Below are positions 15,762-25,046 of a stretch of 64,000 nucleotides of DNA, piece after piece (position 1 is the first letter of the stretch; the number at the start of each line of letters is the position of its first letter). The notes below the pieces were generated by a model that searched no databases, was not told the origin of the DNA, and saw only the letters and a list, made by a program, of their open reading frames with translations. A program made the position numbers and the translations under genes. This stretch comes from Comamonadaceae bacterium (GTDB lineage Bacteria > Pseudomonadota > Gammaproteobacteria > Burkholderiales > Burkholderiaceae_C): the NCBI GenBank assembly GCA_021299875.1, contig JAJTEW010000010.1, positions 62,001 to 126,000 on the forward strand, in the 5' to 3' direction.

Positions 15762-17723
15762 ATGTCTTACCTCGTTCTTGCGCGCAAATACCGCCCCCGC
15801 AATTTCACCGAAATGGTGGGGCAAGAGCACGTGGTGCAAGCCCTGACCAATGCCCTTGTGCAGCAACGCCTGCACCACGCGTATTTGTTCACCGGCACCC
15901 GGGGCGTGGGCAAGACCACGGTGTCGCGGATTTTGGCCAAATCGCTCAACTGCCAGGGGGCCGACGGGCAAGGCGGCATCACCGCCGAGCCCTGTGGCGT
16001 TTGCCAAGCGTGCCGCGACATCGATGCCGGACGTTTTGTGGACTACACCGAGCTGGACGCCGCCTCGAACCGGGGCGTGGACGAGGTGCAAAGTCTGTTG
16101 GAGCAGGCAGTTTACAAACCGGTACAGGGGCGCTTCAAGGTCTTCATGATCGACGAGGTGCACATGCTGACCAACACCGCGTTCAACGCGATGTTGAAGA
16201 CCCTCGAAGAACCCCCCGAGTATTTGAAGTTCGTGTTGGCCACGACCGATCCGCAAAAAGTGCCGGTGACGGTGCTTTCGCGCTGCCTGCAGTTCAACCT
16301 GCGCCCCATGGCCCCAGAGACGGTGTTTGAACACCTGACCCAGGTGCTGGCCGCCGAACAGCTCAGCGCCGAGCCTTTGGCTTTGCGCCTGTTGGCCCGT
16401 GCTGCTCGCGGCTCTATGCGTGACGCCCTGAGCCTGACCGACCAGGCCATTGCTTTTGGCAATGGGCAGTTGCAAGAAGTCGGTGTGCGCCAGATGCTGG
16501 GCAGCGTGGACCGCAGCCATGTGATGCTCATGATCCGCGCCTTGGCCGATGGCGACGGCGCTGCCGTGGTGAACCAGGTCAATGCTCTGCGCCTGCAAGG
16601 CGTGTCGGCCGCGACCACACTGGAAGACATGGCCATGCTGCTGCAGCGCATGGCCGTGATGCAGATGGTGCCCAGCATGGCGCAAGACGGTGACGACCCC
16701 GACACCCAGGGCTTGGCCGATCTGGCTCAGGCGATGCCCGCCGAAGAAACCCAATTGCTCTACAGCCTGTGCTTGCATGGACGCACCGAGCTGGGCTTGG
16801 CCCCAGACGAATACGCGGCTCTGACCATGGTGCTGTTGCGCTTGTTGGCCTTCAAGCCCCAGGCGGGATCGGCGGAAAAAAAAAGCCCGCTGAGCAGCCC
16901 TCGGGCCACCCCTGAGCCCACTCGGCCTGCAGTGTCTGCAGGGTCATTCCAACCCACAGCGCCCGTAGCGCCCTCCGTTCCTGCGCCATCAATGGCCGCT
17001 GTCGCGCCAGTCGCGGTGGCCCCGCAAGCCGCCCCGCCCAGTGAGGTGACGCCCCTGGTCTCAGCGCCCCTTTCCGAGCCTGTTTTCAGCCAGGCACAAG
17101 CCGTGCCGCCTTTGCCTGAGCCGAACCTGTCCGAGCCCCCCCCCTGGGAGGACTGGCCCGATACCACCGACTATGCCGATGTCCAGGCCATCCAACCGGC
17201 CGCGCCTGTCCCGCATGGGCTTGTGCAACAAGAGCCCCATGCTGCGCCCAGTTTGCGGTCTTTGCCCGTGCGCGAGATCATGCCCTCGCTGCGCGCCGAT
17301 GTGCCCAAGCTGTCCGCACCTGCGGCTGTTCAGGCCACGCCCGAAGGCGATATTTGGTTTGAGGTGGTGCAAGGCCTGATGGCGCAAGACGCCATCACCG
17401 CCTTGGTGCGCGAACTGGCCTTGCAGTCCCAACTGCTGGGCCGGGATGCAGGGCATTGGCAGCTGCGCGTGGAGCGCGAGACCCTGAACCACGCCGCCAG
17501 CCGCGACCGTCTGCAAGCGGCTTTGCAGGCCGCAGGCCATGGCCACGTCCAACTTGGCATCGAAATGGGCCCCGTGACCGACAGCCCTGCCCGGCGTTTG
17601 GCCGTCAACGCCGCAGAGCAAATGCTGGCCGCCAAGGCGCTGATTGAAAGCGACCCGTTGGTGCAGGCCATGGTGCGCGACTTCGGGGCCAAAATTGTGC
17701 CCGGCAGCATCCAGCTGATCTGA
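15762..17723 (+). CDS. dnaX: DNA polymerase III subunits tau and gamma
   Basis: Clamp-loader ATPase, full-length (tau) product of 653 residues. It has [21 protein letters not shown], Walker [10 protein letters not shown] (residues 45-53), zinc cysteines at 64, 78, 81 and 84, [22 protein letters not shown] (Walker B and sensor 1 region), then a Pro/Ala-rich linker from about residue 375 and the C-terminal tau domain that binds the polymerase. ATG at 15762 is used; the frame extends further upstream. A run of nine A at 16876-16884 is a probable slippage site that would give a short gamma form (see separate entry). First gene of dnaX-ybaB-recR. Confidence 0.97.
   Translation: MSYLVLARKYRPRNFTEMVGQEHVVQALTNALVQQRLHHAYLFTGTRGVGKTTVSRILAKSLNCQGADGQGGITAEPCGVCQACRDIDAGRFVDYTELDAASNRGVDEVQSLLEQAVYKPVQGRFKVFMIDEVHMLTNTAFNAMLKTLEEPPEYLKFVLATTDPQKVPVTVLSRCLQFNLRPMAPETVFEHLTQVLAAEQLSAEPLALRLLARAARGSMRDALSLTDQAIAFGNGQLQEVGVRQMLGSVDRSHVMLMIRALADGDGAAVVNQVNALRLQGVSAATTLEDMAMLLQRMAVMQMVPSMAQDGDDPDTQGLADLAQAMPAEETQLLYSLCLHGRTELGLAPDEYAALTMVLLRLLAFKPQAGSAEKKSPLSSPRATPEPTRPAVSAGSFQPTAPVAPSVPAPSMAAVAPVAVAPQAAPPSEVTPLVSAPLSEPVFSQAQAVPPLPEPNLSEPPPWEDWPDTTDYADVQAIQPAAPVPHGLVQQEPHAAPSLRSLPVREIMPSLRADVPKLSAPAAVQATPEGDIWFEVVQGLMAQDAITALVRELALQSQLLGRDAGHWQLRVERETLNHAASRDRLQAALQAAGHGHVQLGIEMGPVTDSPARRLAVNAAEQMLAAKALIESDPLVQAMVRDFGAKIVPGSIQLI
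16875..16915 (+). promoter_or_regulatory. dnaX: Probable programmed frameshift or slippage site in dnaX
   Basis: The zero frame reads GAA AAA AAA AGC across nine A (16876-16884), followed by a possible small stem GCCCG/CGGGC (16885-16889 and 16902-16906). A -1 shift reads AAG CCC GCT GAG and stops at TGA 16913-16915, giving a product of about 384 residues made of the ATPase domains. A +1 shift stops at TGA 16891-16893. The position, at the end of the clamp-loader core and the start of the Pro/Ala linker, is where the gamma form ends in other bacteria. Confidence 0.65.
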
Positions 17724-17763
17724 TTTTTACCCGCTTTTTCCAATCCATACCAAAGGAAACCCC

Positions 17764-18087
17764 ATGTTCAACAAAGGACAACTCGCTGGCTTGATGAAAC
17801 AAGCGCAAGCCATGCAGGACAACCTCAAGAAAGCCCAAGACGAATTGGCTTTTGTGGAGGTCGAAGGCCAAGCCGGCTCCGGCATGGTCAAGGTGCTGAT
17901 GACCTGCAAGCACAACGTGCGCCGCGTGACCATCGACCCCAGCTTGCTGGCCGACGACAAGGACATGCTGGAAGACTTGGTGGCCGCCGCCTTCAACGAC
18001 GCGGTGCGGATGGCCGAAGAGGTCTCGCAACAAAAAATGGGCAAGCTCACCGCCGGTTTGCCACCGGGCATGAAGCTGCCTTTCTGA
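17764..18087 (+). CDS. YbaB/EbfC family nucleoid-associated protein
   Basis: A 107-residue DNA-binding protein of the YbaB family, which forms dimers and coats DNA. The family features are visible: [28 protein letters not shown] at the N-terminus (here quoted only in part: [15 protein letters not shown]), the central [20 protein letters not shown] strand and the C-terminal helix. It stands between dnaX and recR, the standard position, and has a good ribosome site (AAAGGAAACC). Confidence 0.95.
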   Translation: MFNKGQLAGLMKQAQAMQDNLKKAQDELAFVEVEGQAGSGMVKVLMTCKHNVRRVTIDPSLLADDKDMLEDLVAAAFNDAVRMAEEVSQQKMGKLTAGLPPGMKLPF

Positions 18088-18097
18088 TCGCCTGACA

Positions 18098-18688
18098 ATG
18101 GCCGACACCCACGCCCTTGCCACACTGGTGCAGGCCCTCAAGGGCCTGCCGGGGGTAGGCATCAAGTCGGCCCAGCGCATGGCTTTTCAGCTGCTGCAAA
18201 ACGACCGGGCCACGGCGCGGCAATTGGCTGCAGCGCTGGACAACGCTGTGCAAAAAATCCGCCACTGTGCGTGTTGCCACACTTTCACCGAGGCCGATCT
18301 GTGCGACACCTGCCTGGACGACACCCGTGACCGCACCCAGCTGTGCGTGATCGAAACCCCCGCCGACCAGTCGGCCATTGAGCGCACAGGCACCTACCGG
18401 GGCTTGTACTTTGTGCTGATGGGCAAGCTCAGCCCGCTCGACGGCATTGGCCCGCACGACATTGGCCTGGCCAAGCTCAAGCAACGTGTGGGCGATGGCG
18501 TGCTGACCGAGGTGATTTTGGCGACCAACTTCACCGCAGAGGGCGAGGCCACCGCCCATGTGATCTCTGAAATGATCCGCCAGCACGGCCTGCGCGTGAC
18601 ACGCTTGGCCCGTGGCGTGCCCGCGGGCAGCGAGCTGGAATACGTGGACCTGGGCACCATCGCCCACGCGCTGATCGACCGGCGCTGA
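18098..18688 (+). CDS. recR: Recombination protein RecR
   Basis: DNA repair protein of the RecFOR pathway, 196 residues. It has the helix-hairpin-helix [17 protein letters not shown], the four-cysteine zinc finger [16 protein letters not shown], and the Toprim domain starting [17 protein letters not shown]. Loads RecA at single-strand gaps with RecO. It begins 10 bases after the ybaB stop and is co-transcribed with dnaX. Confidence 0.97.
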   Translation: MADTHALATLVQALKGLPGVGIKSAQRMAFQLLQNDRATARQLAAALDNAVQKIRHCACCHTFTEADLCDTCLDDTRDRTQLCVIETPADQSAIERTGTYRGLYFVLMGKLSPLDGIGPHDIGLAKLKQRVGDGVLTEVILATNFTAEGEATAHVISEMIRQHGLRVTRLARGVPAGSELEYVDLGTIAHALIDRR

Positions 18689-18840
18689 AGGAGCACCAGG
18701 TCCAGTGCGCAAGGACGGTGCGGCGGCAACACTGACCATGCTATTTGATGGGCTCCGTAAAAACCCGCTTGGGAACATTCCCGATGGCAAATTCATCGCG
18801 TTTGCCTATGCTTTGTGCACTCACTTCAGGAGCATCACAG

Positions 18841-19908
18841 GTGTCGCCAGACCATTGCACGCGTCGTTCATTGTTGTTGGCGGCCATGGGCTCGCTGACC
18901 GCGGTGTCGGGCCTGAGGGCGATGCCAACTGAGTCTGCACGCCCTTTGACCCGCATCAAGCTGGCGTTGGCAGCGCATCAAAGCCTTTATCACTTGCCAT
19001 TGACGGTGGCCGAACACATGGGCTTCTTTCGCTTGACGGGCATTCAGGTCGAATGGCTAGCGCACGAATCTGGGGCCCAAGCTTTGCAAAGTGTGCTCGG
19101 CGGTCAAGCCGATGTGATGGCGGGGGCGTATGAACATTTGTTTGGCTTGCATCAAAAAGGACAGCCGTTCATGAGTTTTGTCCAAATGTGCCGAACCCCA
19201 CAAGTCAGTTTGGGCGGGAGCACGCGAGGTGGCAAGTCTTGGCAATCCTTCGCCGATATCCGTGGTGCGCGGTTGGGCATATCGGCGCTCGATTCCACCA
19301 CGCACTGGATGGCTTGCCAGTGGCTCAGGCGCCATGGGCTTTCCACGGATGAAGTCGTGTTTGTGGAGGTCGGTTCATCGACGGGGGTGTTGGATGCCTT
19401 GCGAGCCGGGAGCATCGATGCTTTGTGCAATCCCGATCCCATCATGCATTGGTTGGAGCAAAAAAATGAAATCCGTTTGCTGGGTGAAACACGAACTCTT
19501 GCCGGCACGCGCCAAGTCATGGGGGGGGCTGTGCCGGGGGCCAGTCTTTTTGCACACCCGGACTTTTTGCAGCGCCAAGCTGAGCGGGTGCAAGCTTTGA
19601 CGGACGCGGTGGTCTTGGCACTGAAGTGGCTGCCCTCTGCAGGGCTCACGGATATTTTGAAGACTGTGCCACCCAGCCACTGGTCATGGGACCGCGCCGC
19701 TTATTTGGGGGCCTTTGAAAAACTGCGGGAGTCTTATGCAGTGGATGGCCTGATTCGAGGCCCGGAGGTCAACCGCGCTTGGCAAGCGCATGCGGGTTTA
19801 AAGGGCGTCACGGCCCAGACGCGGATTTCGCCCGAGCGCACTTTCACCAACCTTTTCGCGAACAGCGCACAAAACCCCCAGCGGCTGAGGGTGCGCATGG
19901 GCGGCTAA
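18841..19908 (+). CDS. ABC transporter substrate-binding protein (SsuA/NMT1-like), no transporter genes nearby
   Basis: A periplasmic binding protein of the nitrate/sulfonate/taurine (SsuA/NrtA, NMT1) type, 355 residues. The start is taken as GTG at 18841 because CAGGAG (18827-18832) sits 8 bases before it; this gives a compact signal peptide with a twin-arginine pair (CTRRSLLLAAMGSLTAVSG). Mature features: KLALAAHQSLYHLPLTVAEHMGFF, YEHLFGLHQKG and FADIRGARLGISALDSTTH. The frame reaches back to 18745 but those codons lack a ribosome site. No permease or ATPase gene adjoins it, so its partner, if any, is elsewhere. Ligand unknown. Confidence 0.8.
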   Translation: MSPDHCTRRSLLLAAMGSLTAVSGLRAMPTESARPLTRIKLALAAHQSLYHLPLTVAEHMGFFRLTGIQVEWLAHESGAQALQSVLGGQADVMAGAYEHLFGLHQKGQPFMSFVQMCRTPQVSLGGSTRGGKSWQSFADIRGARLGISALDSTTHWMACQWLRRHGLSTDEVVFVEVGSSTGVLDALRAGSIDALCNPDPIMHWLEQKNEIRLLGETRTLAGTRQVMGGAVPGASLFAHPDFLQRQAERVQALTDAVVLALKWLPSAGLTDILKTVPPSHWSWDRAAYLGAFEKLRESYAVDGLIRGPEVNRAWQAHAGLKGVTAQTRISPERTFTNLFANSAQNPQRLRVRMGG

Positions 19909-19932
19909 GTCGTCCAAGCTGCAACTTGGGAC

Positions 19933-21531
19933 TCAGCGCTGCGCCGCGCGTTGTGTTGACTTGGCAGCAGGTTTGGCAGGCGCTTTGGCTTTGGTGGAAC
20001 TGGGTTTTTTGCCTTTTCCAGCGGCCGGGGTTGTTTTGCTCAAACGCCGGGTTTCTTTAGAGGGCACCAGCACTGCCAGTTTCTTGCCCGCAGTCAACTT
20101 GACGTTGGGATTCAGGTTGTTCCAGGTGGCCAAGTTGGCGGCGGTCACACCATGGCGCGCCGCCAACACGGCCAAGGTGTCACCTTGTCGCGCCGAGATG
20201 AACACCTTGCGCAACACCACCTCAGGTGCCAGCAGCAAGTGCCCGTTGTCGGCCAGATGTTCGGCCACATTGTGTTCCTTTTGGTCGGGGCGATGGACCA
20301 GCAAGGTGGAGCCCGCCTTGACCAGCATGCGCGGTGGGATGCCATTGACCGCACGCAGCTGTTCGGCGGACATGCCCACCTCTTTGGCGACCTCTTCGGC
20401 CTTCATGGTGCGAGGCGCCAACCAGGCGGTCCAAGAAGACAAGCGGGTGCCCGAGCGCGACTGCAGGTTGTTTTCAAACACGGTGGCATTGTCCCAAGGC
20501 AGCAAGATTTGGGGGGTCCCTGCCGCCAAAATCACCGGGCGGTTCATGGCCGGGTTGAGGGCCTTGAAGTCGTTCAAGCTGACGTTGGCCAGTTTGGCAG
20601 CCAATTCCACGTCAATGTCTTTGTCGATAGGGACGCTCTTGAAGAAAGGGTGGTTTTGAATCAGTGGCAAGACTGTTTTGAACGCCTCGGGCTGGGCAAT
20701 GATGTTTTTCACCGCTTGCAGTTTGGGCACATAAAACCGCGTTTCGTCCGGCATGCGCAAGTCGCTGTAGGTTAAGGGTTTGCCTTGGGCCCGGTTGCGG
20801 GCGAGGGCTCGGCCGACACTGCCTTCTCCCCAGTTGTAAGCCGCCAGTGCGAGATGCCAATCGCCAAACATGTTGTAGAGCTTTTGCAGGTAGTCCAGCG
20901 CAGCGCGTGTGGATTCCAGCACATCGCGGCGTTCATCTCGGAACAGATTTTGTTTGAGGTCGAAGTATTTGCCCGTTGCCGGCATGAACTGCCACATGCC
21001 TGCGGCCTTGGCACTGGAGACGGCTTGGGGGTTGAAGGCCGACTCAATGAAGGGGAGCAGTGCCAGCTCGGTGGGCATTTTGCGTCGCTCGAGCTCTTCA
21101 ACGATGTGAAAAATGTAGGGCCTTGAGCGTTCGGTCATGCGCAAAAAATAATCTGGCCGACTGGCGTACCAAACTTCGCGGTTGCGCACCAGATCGTTGT
21201 CCAAATCGGGCATGGCAAAACCCATGCGGATCCGTTCCCAAATGTCGTTTTGCCCCTGCAGGCCCATCAGGGCATTGGCTTTCAGGTCGACAGCTCGGTC
21301 AGATGTTTGCGCAACAGGGGGAGATGCCGATGGTGCCAAAACAGTCGCCGTGGTGGGGGCCGAAGGGGCTTGCTCAGCGGCTGAGGCTGTGGGAGCGGCC
21401 TGAGCGGGCGCGCGGGCTGCATCGGGTGTGGGTGTGGGCGTGGTGGTTGCACACCCGCTGAGGATCAAAGCCAACAACAAGCTCCCGTGAACTCGGGGGA
21501 TGCTGGCACAAGTGAAAGACAACAAGTTCAT
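19933..21531 (-). CDS. mltD: Membrane-bound lytic murein transglycosylase D, lipoprotein with LysM domains
   Basis: Cleaves peptidoglycan glycan strands; 532 residues. A lipoprotein signal peptide with lipobox LILSGC is at the N-terminus. The SLT domain includes ELALLPFIESAFNPQAVSS with the catalytic glutamate and SAKAAGMWQFMPATGKYF; two LysM-type repeats follow (about 370-500, e.g. ARQGDTLAVLAARHGV), then a Lys/Ala-rich tail. The ATG at 21531 overlaps the gloB stop in an ATGA, so the two are translationally coupled; the frame extends to 21549 but that start is weaker. Confidence 0.93.
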   Translation of the reverse strand: MNLLSFTCASIPRVHGSLLLALILSGCATTTPTPTPDAARAPAQAAPTASAAEQAPSAPTTATVLAPSASPPVAQTSDRAVDLKANALMGLQGQNDIWERIRMGFAMPDLDNDLVRNREVWYASRPDYFLRMTERSRPYIFHIVEELERRKMPTELALLPFIESAFNPQAVSSAKAAGMWQFMPATGKYFDLKQNLFRDERRDVLESTRAALDYLQKLYNMFGDWHLALAAYNWGEGSVGRALARNRAQGKPLTYSDLRMPDETRFYVPKLQAVKNIIAQPEAFKTVLPLIQNHPFFKSVPIDKDIDVELAAKLANVSLNDFKALNPAMNRPVILAAGTPQILLPWDNATVFENNLQSRSGTRLSSWTAWLAPRTMKAEEVAKEVGMSAEQLRAVNGIPPRMLVKAGSTLLVHRPDQKEHNVAEHLADNGHLLLAPEVVLRKVFISARQGDTLAVLAARHGVTAANLATWNNLNPNVKLTAGKKLAVLVPSKETRRLSKTTPAAGKGKKPSSTKAKAPAKPAAKSTQRAAQR

Positions 21532-22301
21532 CGAAAAAGATTTTTCCATTGGCGCAGGGCTGCAAAGGTGGTCACATCGTCTACAGCCAAAGGGTCTTGC
21601 CGACGAACGGCAGCGGCGACAGCAGTCTCACGGCTGCGCAAGAAAGGGTTGATGGCACGTTCGGTTTGCAGAGCCACCGGCAGCGTGGGCAAGTCGTGTT
21701 CACGTAGCCTGGTGCACCGCAAATAATGAGATTGCAATGCGGTGTTGTCGGGTTCGACCGTCAGTGCGAATCTCAAATTGGACAGGGTGTATTCGTGGGC
21801 GCAGCAGACTCGGGTGTTGCCCGGCAGTGCGGCCAAACGGTCGAGTGAGTCCAGCATTTGTGCGGGCGTGCCTTCGAACAAGCGACCGCACCCACCCGAA
21901 AACAAGGTGTCCCCACAAAAAAGGACCGGGTCTTGTTCTGCAGGCTGGGCCCAAAAAGCGATGTGCCCCAAGGTGTGGCCTGGCACCTCCAGCGTGTCAA
22001 AAGCCAAACCATGCCAATCGAAGTGATCGCCTTGCTGAAGGCCTTGCCAGGCCACCGGTATTTTTTCCAAAGCGGGGCCCAGCACGCGTGCACCCGTTTG
22101 TGCCACCAGCGCCACCAAGCCGCCCGTGTGGTCGGCATGGTGGTGCGTGACTAGAATGGCGTCCAATTCCACCCCCGGATGTTCCTGCATCCAGGCCAGC
22201 ACAGGCGCACTGTCGCCGGGATCGACCACCAAGGCGTGTCGGTCTGTGTGCAACAACCAAATGTAGTTGTCTGCGAAAGCGGGCAGGGCTATGAGTTTCA
22301 T
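21528..22301 (-). CDS. gloB: Hydroxyacylglutathione hydrolase (glyoxalase II)
   Basis: Metallo-beta-lactamase-fold enzyme, 257 residues, that hydrolyses S-lactoylglutathione in methylglyoxal detoxification. The metal motif THHHADHTGG, the second-site residues PGHTLGHIAF and CGDTLFSGGCGR, and CAHEYTLSNLRFA are all present. The start at 22301 (MKLIALPAF) matches the family; the open frame continues upstream. Its ATG overlaps the start of the divergent methyltransferase gene within one CATG, and its end overlaps mltD. Confidence 0.95.
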   Translation of the reverse strand: MKLIALPAFADNYIWLLHTDRHALVVDPGDSAPVLAWMQEHPGVELDAILVTHHHADHTGGLVALVAQTGARVLGPALEKIPVAWQGLQQGDHFDWHGLAFDTLEVPGHTLGHIAFWAQPAEQDPVLFCGDTLFSGGCGRLFEGTPAQMLDSLDRLAALPGNTRVCCAHEYTLSNLRFALTVEPDNTALQSHYLRCTRLREHDLPTLPVALQTERAINPFLRSRETAVAAAVRRQDPLAVDDVTTFAALRQWKNLFR

Positions 22302-23121
22302 GGAGCCTTTCATTATAGAAAGCCACGACCCCACGACCGCTTGGCTGGCCTCTTTGGGCCAACCGGTGGCTTCGCGCTTGTTGGCTTGGGAGCAAGCCCA
22401 AGCCGACCTGTTGTTGACCGATGTCTTTGGCTACCACGCGGTTCAGCTGGGCTGGCCCGAGCTGCAAGCCTTGCGCCAAAATCGCATGCCCCACCGCTGG
22501 CAAGCCTGTGCCGAGTTCGAATGGCCTGGCGCAGCCCCTTCTGAAGGGCTCAAACCTGATGTTTGGTTGGACAGCCGCTCTTGGCCTTGGCAGGCCGACA
22601 GCCTGGATCTGGTGGTTTTGCCCCACACGCTGGAGCGCTCGTCCGACCCGCATGCCTGTTTGCGTGAAGTTGAGCGGGTTTTGATCCCCGAGGGGCAAGT
22701 GTTGATCACGGGCCTGAACCCCATGAGTGCTTGGGGTTGGCGTCAAACGCGAGGTGGCCAACGCCGCCTCTTGTCCAACACGGCGCAGCCCCTCATTGGT
22801 TACCGGCGTCTGCGCGATTGGCTGCGTTTGTTGGGCTTTGAAGTTCAAGTCAGCCGTTTTGGGGGTTGGACACCCGCATTGGCCACAGAGGCCTGGATGC
22901 AGCGATGGCGTTGGATGGAAACGGCAGGCGAGCGTTGGTGGCCCATTTTTGGTGGGGTCTACCTTTTATTGGCCACCAAGCGCGTGCCTGCAGGGCGACT
23001 TTTGCCAGCAAAGGCTTGGCGCACGGTACGATCGCCCGCTGTGGCGACCGCACCTGTTGCGCGCGCCGACACCCTGGTCAGCCAACCTTTGACCGAGAAA
23101 GACCGCTTTGACCTCCGTTGA
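22300..23121 (+). CDS. Class I SAM-dependent methyltransferase domain protein
   Basis: A 273-residue protein with a methyltransferase type 11 core. The N-terminus is [11 protein letters not shown]; the SAM-fold part includes [32 protein letters not shown] (quoted in part: [19 protein letters not shown]), where the strand-turn-helix after motif II is clear, but the canonical GxGxG motif I is replaced by [15 protein letters not shown], so SAM binding may be altered. The same family sits next to gloB and rnhA in many Burkholderiales. Substrate unknown. The start at 22300 overlaps the gloB start codon on the other strand; ATG at 22291 is less likely. The 3' end overlaps rnhA by 14 bases. Confidence 0.8.
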   Translation: MEPFIIESHDPTTAWLASLGQPVASRLLAWEQAQADLLLTDVFGYHAVQLGWPELQALRQNRMPHRWQACAEFEWPGAAPSEGLKPDVWLDSRSWPWQADSLDLVVLPHTLERSSDPHACLREVERVLIPEGQVLITGLNPMSAWGWRQTRGGQRRLLSNTAQPLIGYRRLRDWLRLLGFEVQVSRFGGWTPALATEAWMQRWRWMETAGERWWPIFGGVYLLLATKRVPAGRLLPAKAWRTVRSPAVATAPVARADTLVSQPLTEKDRFDLR

Positions 23122-23566
23122 GATTCACACCGATGGCGCCTGCAAAGGCAATCCTGGCCCAGGGGGATGGGGTGTTCGGCTCCAATCGGGCCAGCATGTT
23201 CAAGAGTTGTTTGGCGGCGAGCTGAACACCACCAACAACCGGATGGAAATGATGGCGGTCATCGAAGGCCTGTCCGCACTCAAGCGGCCTTGCCAAGTCA
23301 CGCTCTACTTGGACAGCGAGTACGTGCGCAAAGGCATCACCGAGTGGATACACGCTTGGAAAGCGCGGGGCTGGCGCACCGCAGCCAAGCAACCTGTCAA
23401 AAACGCCGATTTGTGGCAAAAACTCGACGCCGTGGTGTCGTCTTCGGGACACCGCATCGAGTGGCGCTGGGTCAAAGGTCACAACGGTGATCCTGGCAAT
23501 GAGCGGGCCGACGCCTTGGCCAATCAAGGCGTGGACAAGGCTTTGGGTCGCTTCGGCACGGCCTGA
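23108..23566 (+). CDS. rnhA: Ribonuclease HI
   Basis: Degrades RNA in RNA-DNA hybrids; 152 residues. The catalytic acids of the RNase H fold are in place: [19 protein letters not shown] (first Asp), [18 protein letters not shown] (Glu), [15 protein letters not shown] (Asp), and [17 protein letters not shown] (His and last Asp). The start is TTG at 23108, inside the end of the methyltransferase gene (14-base overlap); no ATG fits better. Translational coupling is likely. Confidence 0.95.
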   Translation: MTSVEIHTDGACKGNPGPGGWGVRLQSGQHVQELFGGELNTTNNRMEMMAVIEGLSALKRPCQVTLYLDSEYVRKGITEWIHAWKARGWRTAAKQPVKNADLWQKLDAVVSSSGHRIEWRWVKGHNGDPGNERADALANQGVDKALGRFGTA

Positions 23567-23693
23567 GCCGAAGTCCGGTTGGCGCTGACGGGCCCTCCAA
23601 GTCAGCCCAACATCCCCCACCGGCAGTAGGGAAATTGCCTATGCACTGTTACATTGGCACGGTCTTGCAGCATGCACTTTGAGAGAGATTCGA

Positions 23694-25046
23694 ATGGCTT
23701 ACAAAAAGAAATACACAGTTTTGGCAATTTTGGGCATTTCCATCGCGTCCGGCGCAGCCTGGTGGTGGCAAAACAAGGCGCCTGATGCTGAAGCTGGCAA
23801 GAAGCCAGCGGCGACCGCTCCTTCGGGTTCTGGGCCTGCGGCAGGGGGTGGGCCCGCACGTCCCACTTCGGTGGAGGTGGCCAAGGTCGAGCGCATGACC
23901 TTGGTGGACGAGACCCAAGCCGTGGGCAGTTTGCGTTCGAGACAAGGGGTGATGCTGCGCCCAGAAGTTGGCGGACGCGTCAAACAAATTTTCTTCAACG
24001 ATGGCCAACGGGTGCGCAAGGGCCAATTGATGGTGCAGTTTGACGACCAGCTGCCACAGGCCCAACTGGCCCAGGCCCGCGCAGAGTTGTCGATCGCCGA
24101 GGCCAACCACAAACGCAACCAGGAGTTGGTGGCGCAAAATTTCATCAGCCAACGTTCATTGGATGAGAGCAGTGCGGCGCTGGAAGTGTCACGCGCCAAG
24201 CTCTCATTGGCGCAAGCCACCTTGCAGCGATTGCAGGTGCTGGCGCCTTTTGATGGCATCACCGGCCTCAAACAAATCAACGTGGGCGATTACCTGAAAG
24301 ACGGCGCGGACATGGTCAACGTCGAGGACATCGATGCGGTGTTGCTCGATTTCAGACTGCCCGAGCGTTTTCAGTCCAAGATCCGTGCCGGTCAAAAAGC
24401 CCAGCTGACAGTCGATGCCCTCCCAGGCAGACCCTTCAGTGCCATCATTCAGGCGGTGGACCCTTTGATCGATGCCAATGGCCGCTCGGTGGGGGTGCGT
24501 GGTTGCATCGACAACCGGCAGCAGCAACTGCGTCCCGGCATGTTCGCCCGCGTCAATGCGGTGTTCGGTTCCCGCGAAAACGCCTTGGTCATTCCAGAAG
24601 AGGCCATCATTCCGCAGGGGGGTCGCACCTTTGTGGTCAAGATCGTTCCAGGCGACAAACCCGAGGTCAAAGTGTCGGAACGGGTCGCTGTCAAAGTGGG
24701 CTTGCGTTTACCGGGCAAGGTGGAAATCCTCGAAGGTTTGTCTGCAGGTGACACCGTGGTCACCGCCGGTCACCAGCGTTTGCAAAAAGACGGCACAGTG
24801 GTTCGGGTGGTTGACTTGTCTCAGCCTGGTGGAGGCCGACCCGCTGGCGGTCCGCCCGGTGCAGGTGGCCCCGGTGCAGGTGGTCCTGCCGCAGGTGGAC
24901 CGGGTGCTGCCCCTGCCGCCGCGGGTGCCCAAGGTGCAGGTGGGCCACGCCCGGGTGCTGCTGGCAAGCCTGGTCAAGGCCCCGCCAAGAACGCCGACAT
25001 GGCTGGACCGAACCCTTGCCTGAGGGGCGCAGATGCAACTCGCTGA
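23694..25046 (+). CDS. RND efflux periplasmic adaptor (membrane fusion protein)
   Basis: Adaptor linking an inner-membrane RND pump to an outer-membrane channel, 450 residues. An N-terminal anchor helix (YTVLAILGISIASGAAWWW), barrel-sandwich/lipoyl halves (QAVGSLRSRQGVMLRPEVGG and APFDGITGLKQINVGDYLK), the coiled-coil hairpin between, and a beta-barrel domain are visible. From about residue 378 it ends in an unusual Gly/Pro/Ala-rich tail of about 70 residues. The start at 23694 follows GAGAGATTCGA. It overlaps the pump gene by 14 bases. The substrate is unknown. Confidence 0.9.
   Translation: MAYKKKYTVLAILGISIASGAAWWWQNKAPDAEAGKKPAATAPSGSGPAAGGGPARPTSVEVAKVERMTLVDETQAVGSLRSRQGVMLRPEVGGRVKQIFFNDGQRVRKGQLMVQFDDQLPQAQLAQARAELSIAEANHKRNQELVAQNFISQRSLDESSAALEVSRAKLSLAQATLQRLQVLAPFDGITGLKQINVGDYLKDGADMVNVEDIDAVLLDFRLPERFQSKIRAGQKAQLTVDALPGRPFSAIIQAVDPLIDANGRSVGVRGCIDNRQQQLRPGMFARVNAVFGSRENALVIPEEAIIPQGGRTFVVKIVPGDKPEVKVSERVAVKVGLRLPGKVEILEGLSAGDTVVTAGHQRLQKDGTVVRVVDLSQPGGGRPAGGPPGAGGPGAGGPAAGGPGAAPAAAGAQGAGGPRPGAAGKPGQGPAKNADMAGPNPCLRGADATR
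24836..24975 (+). repeat. GC-rich tandem repeat coding for a Gly/Pro/Ala tail
   Basis: Degenerate copies of GGTGCAGGTGGNCC (for example near 24859, 24874 and 24888) code for PGAGGPGAGGPAAGGPG-like sequence at the end of the adaptor. Copy number may vary by slippage. Confidence 0.6.
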
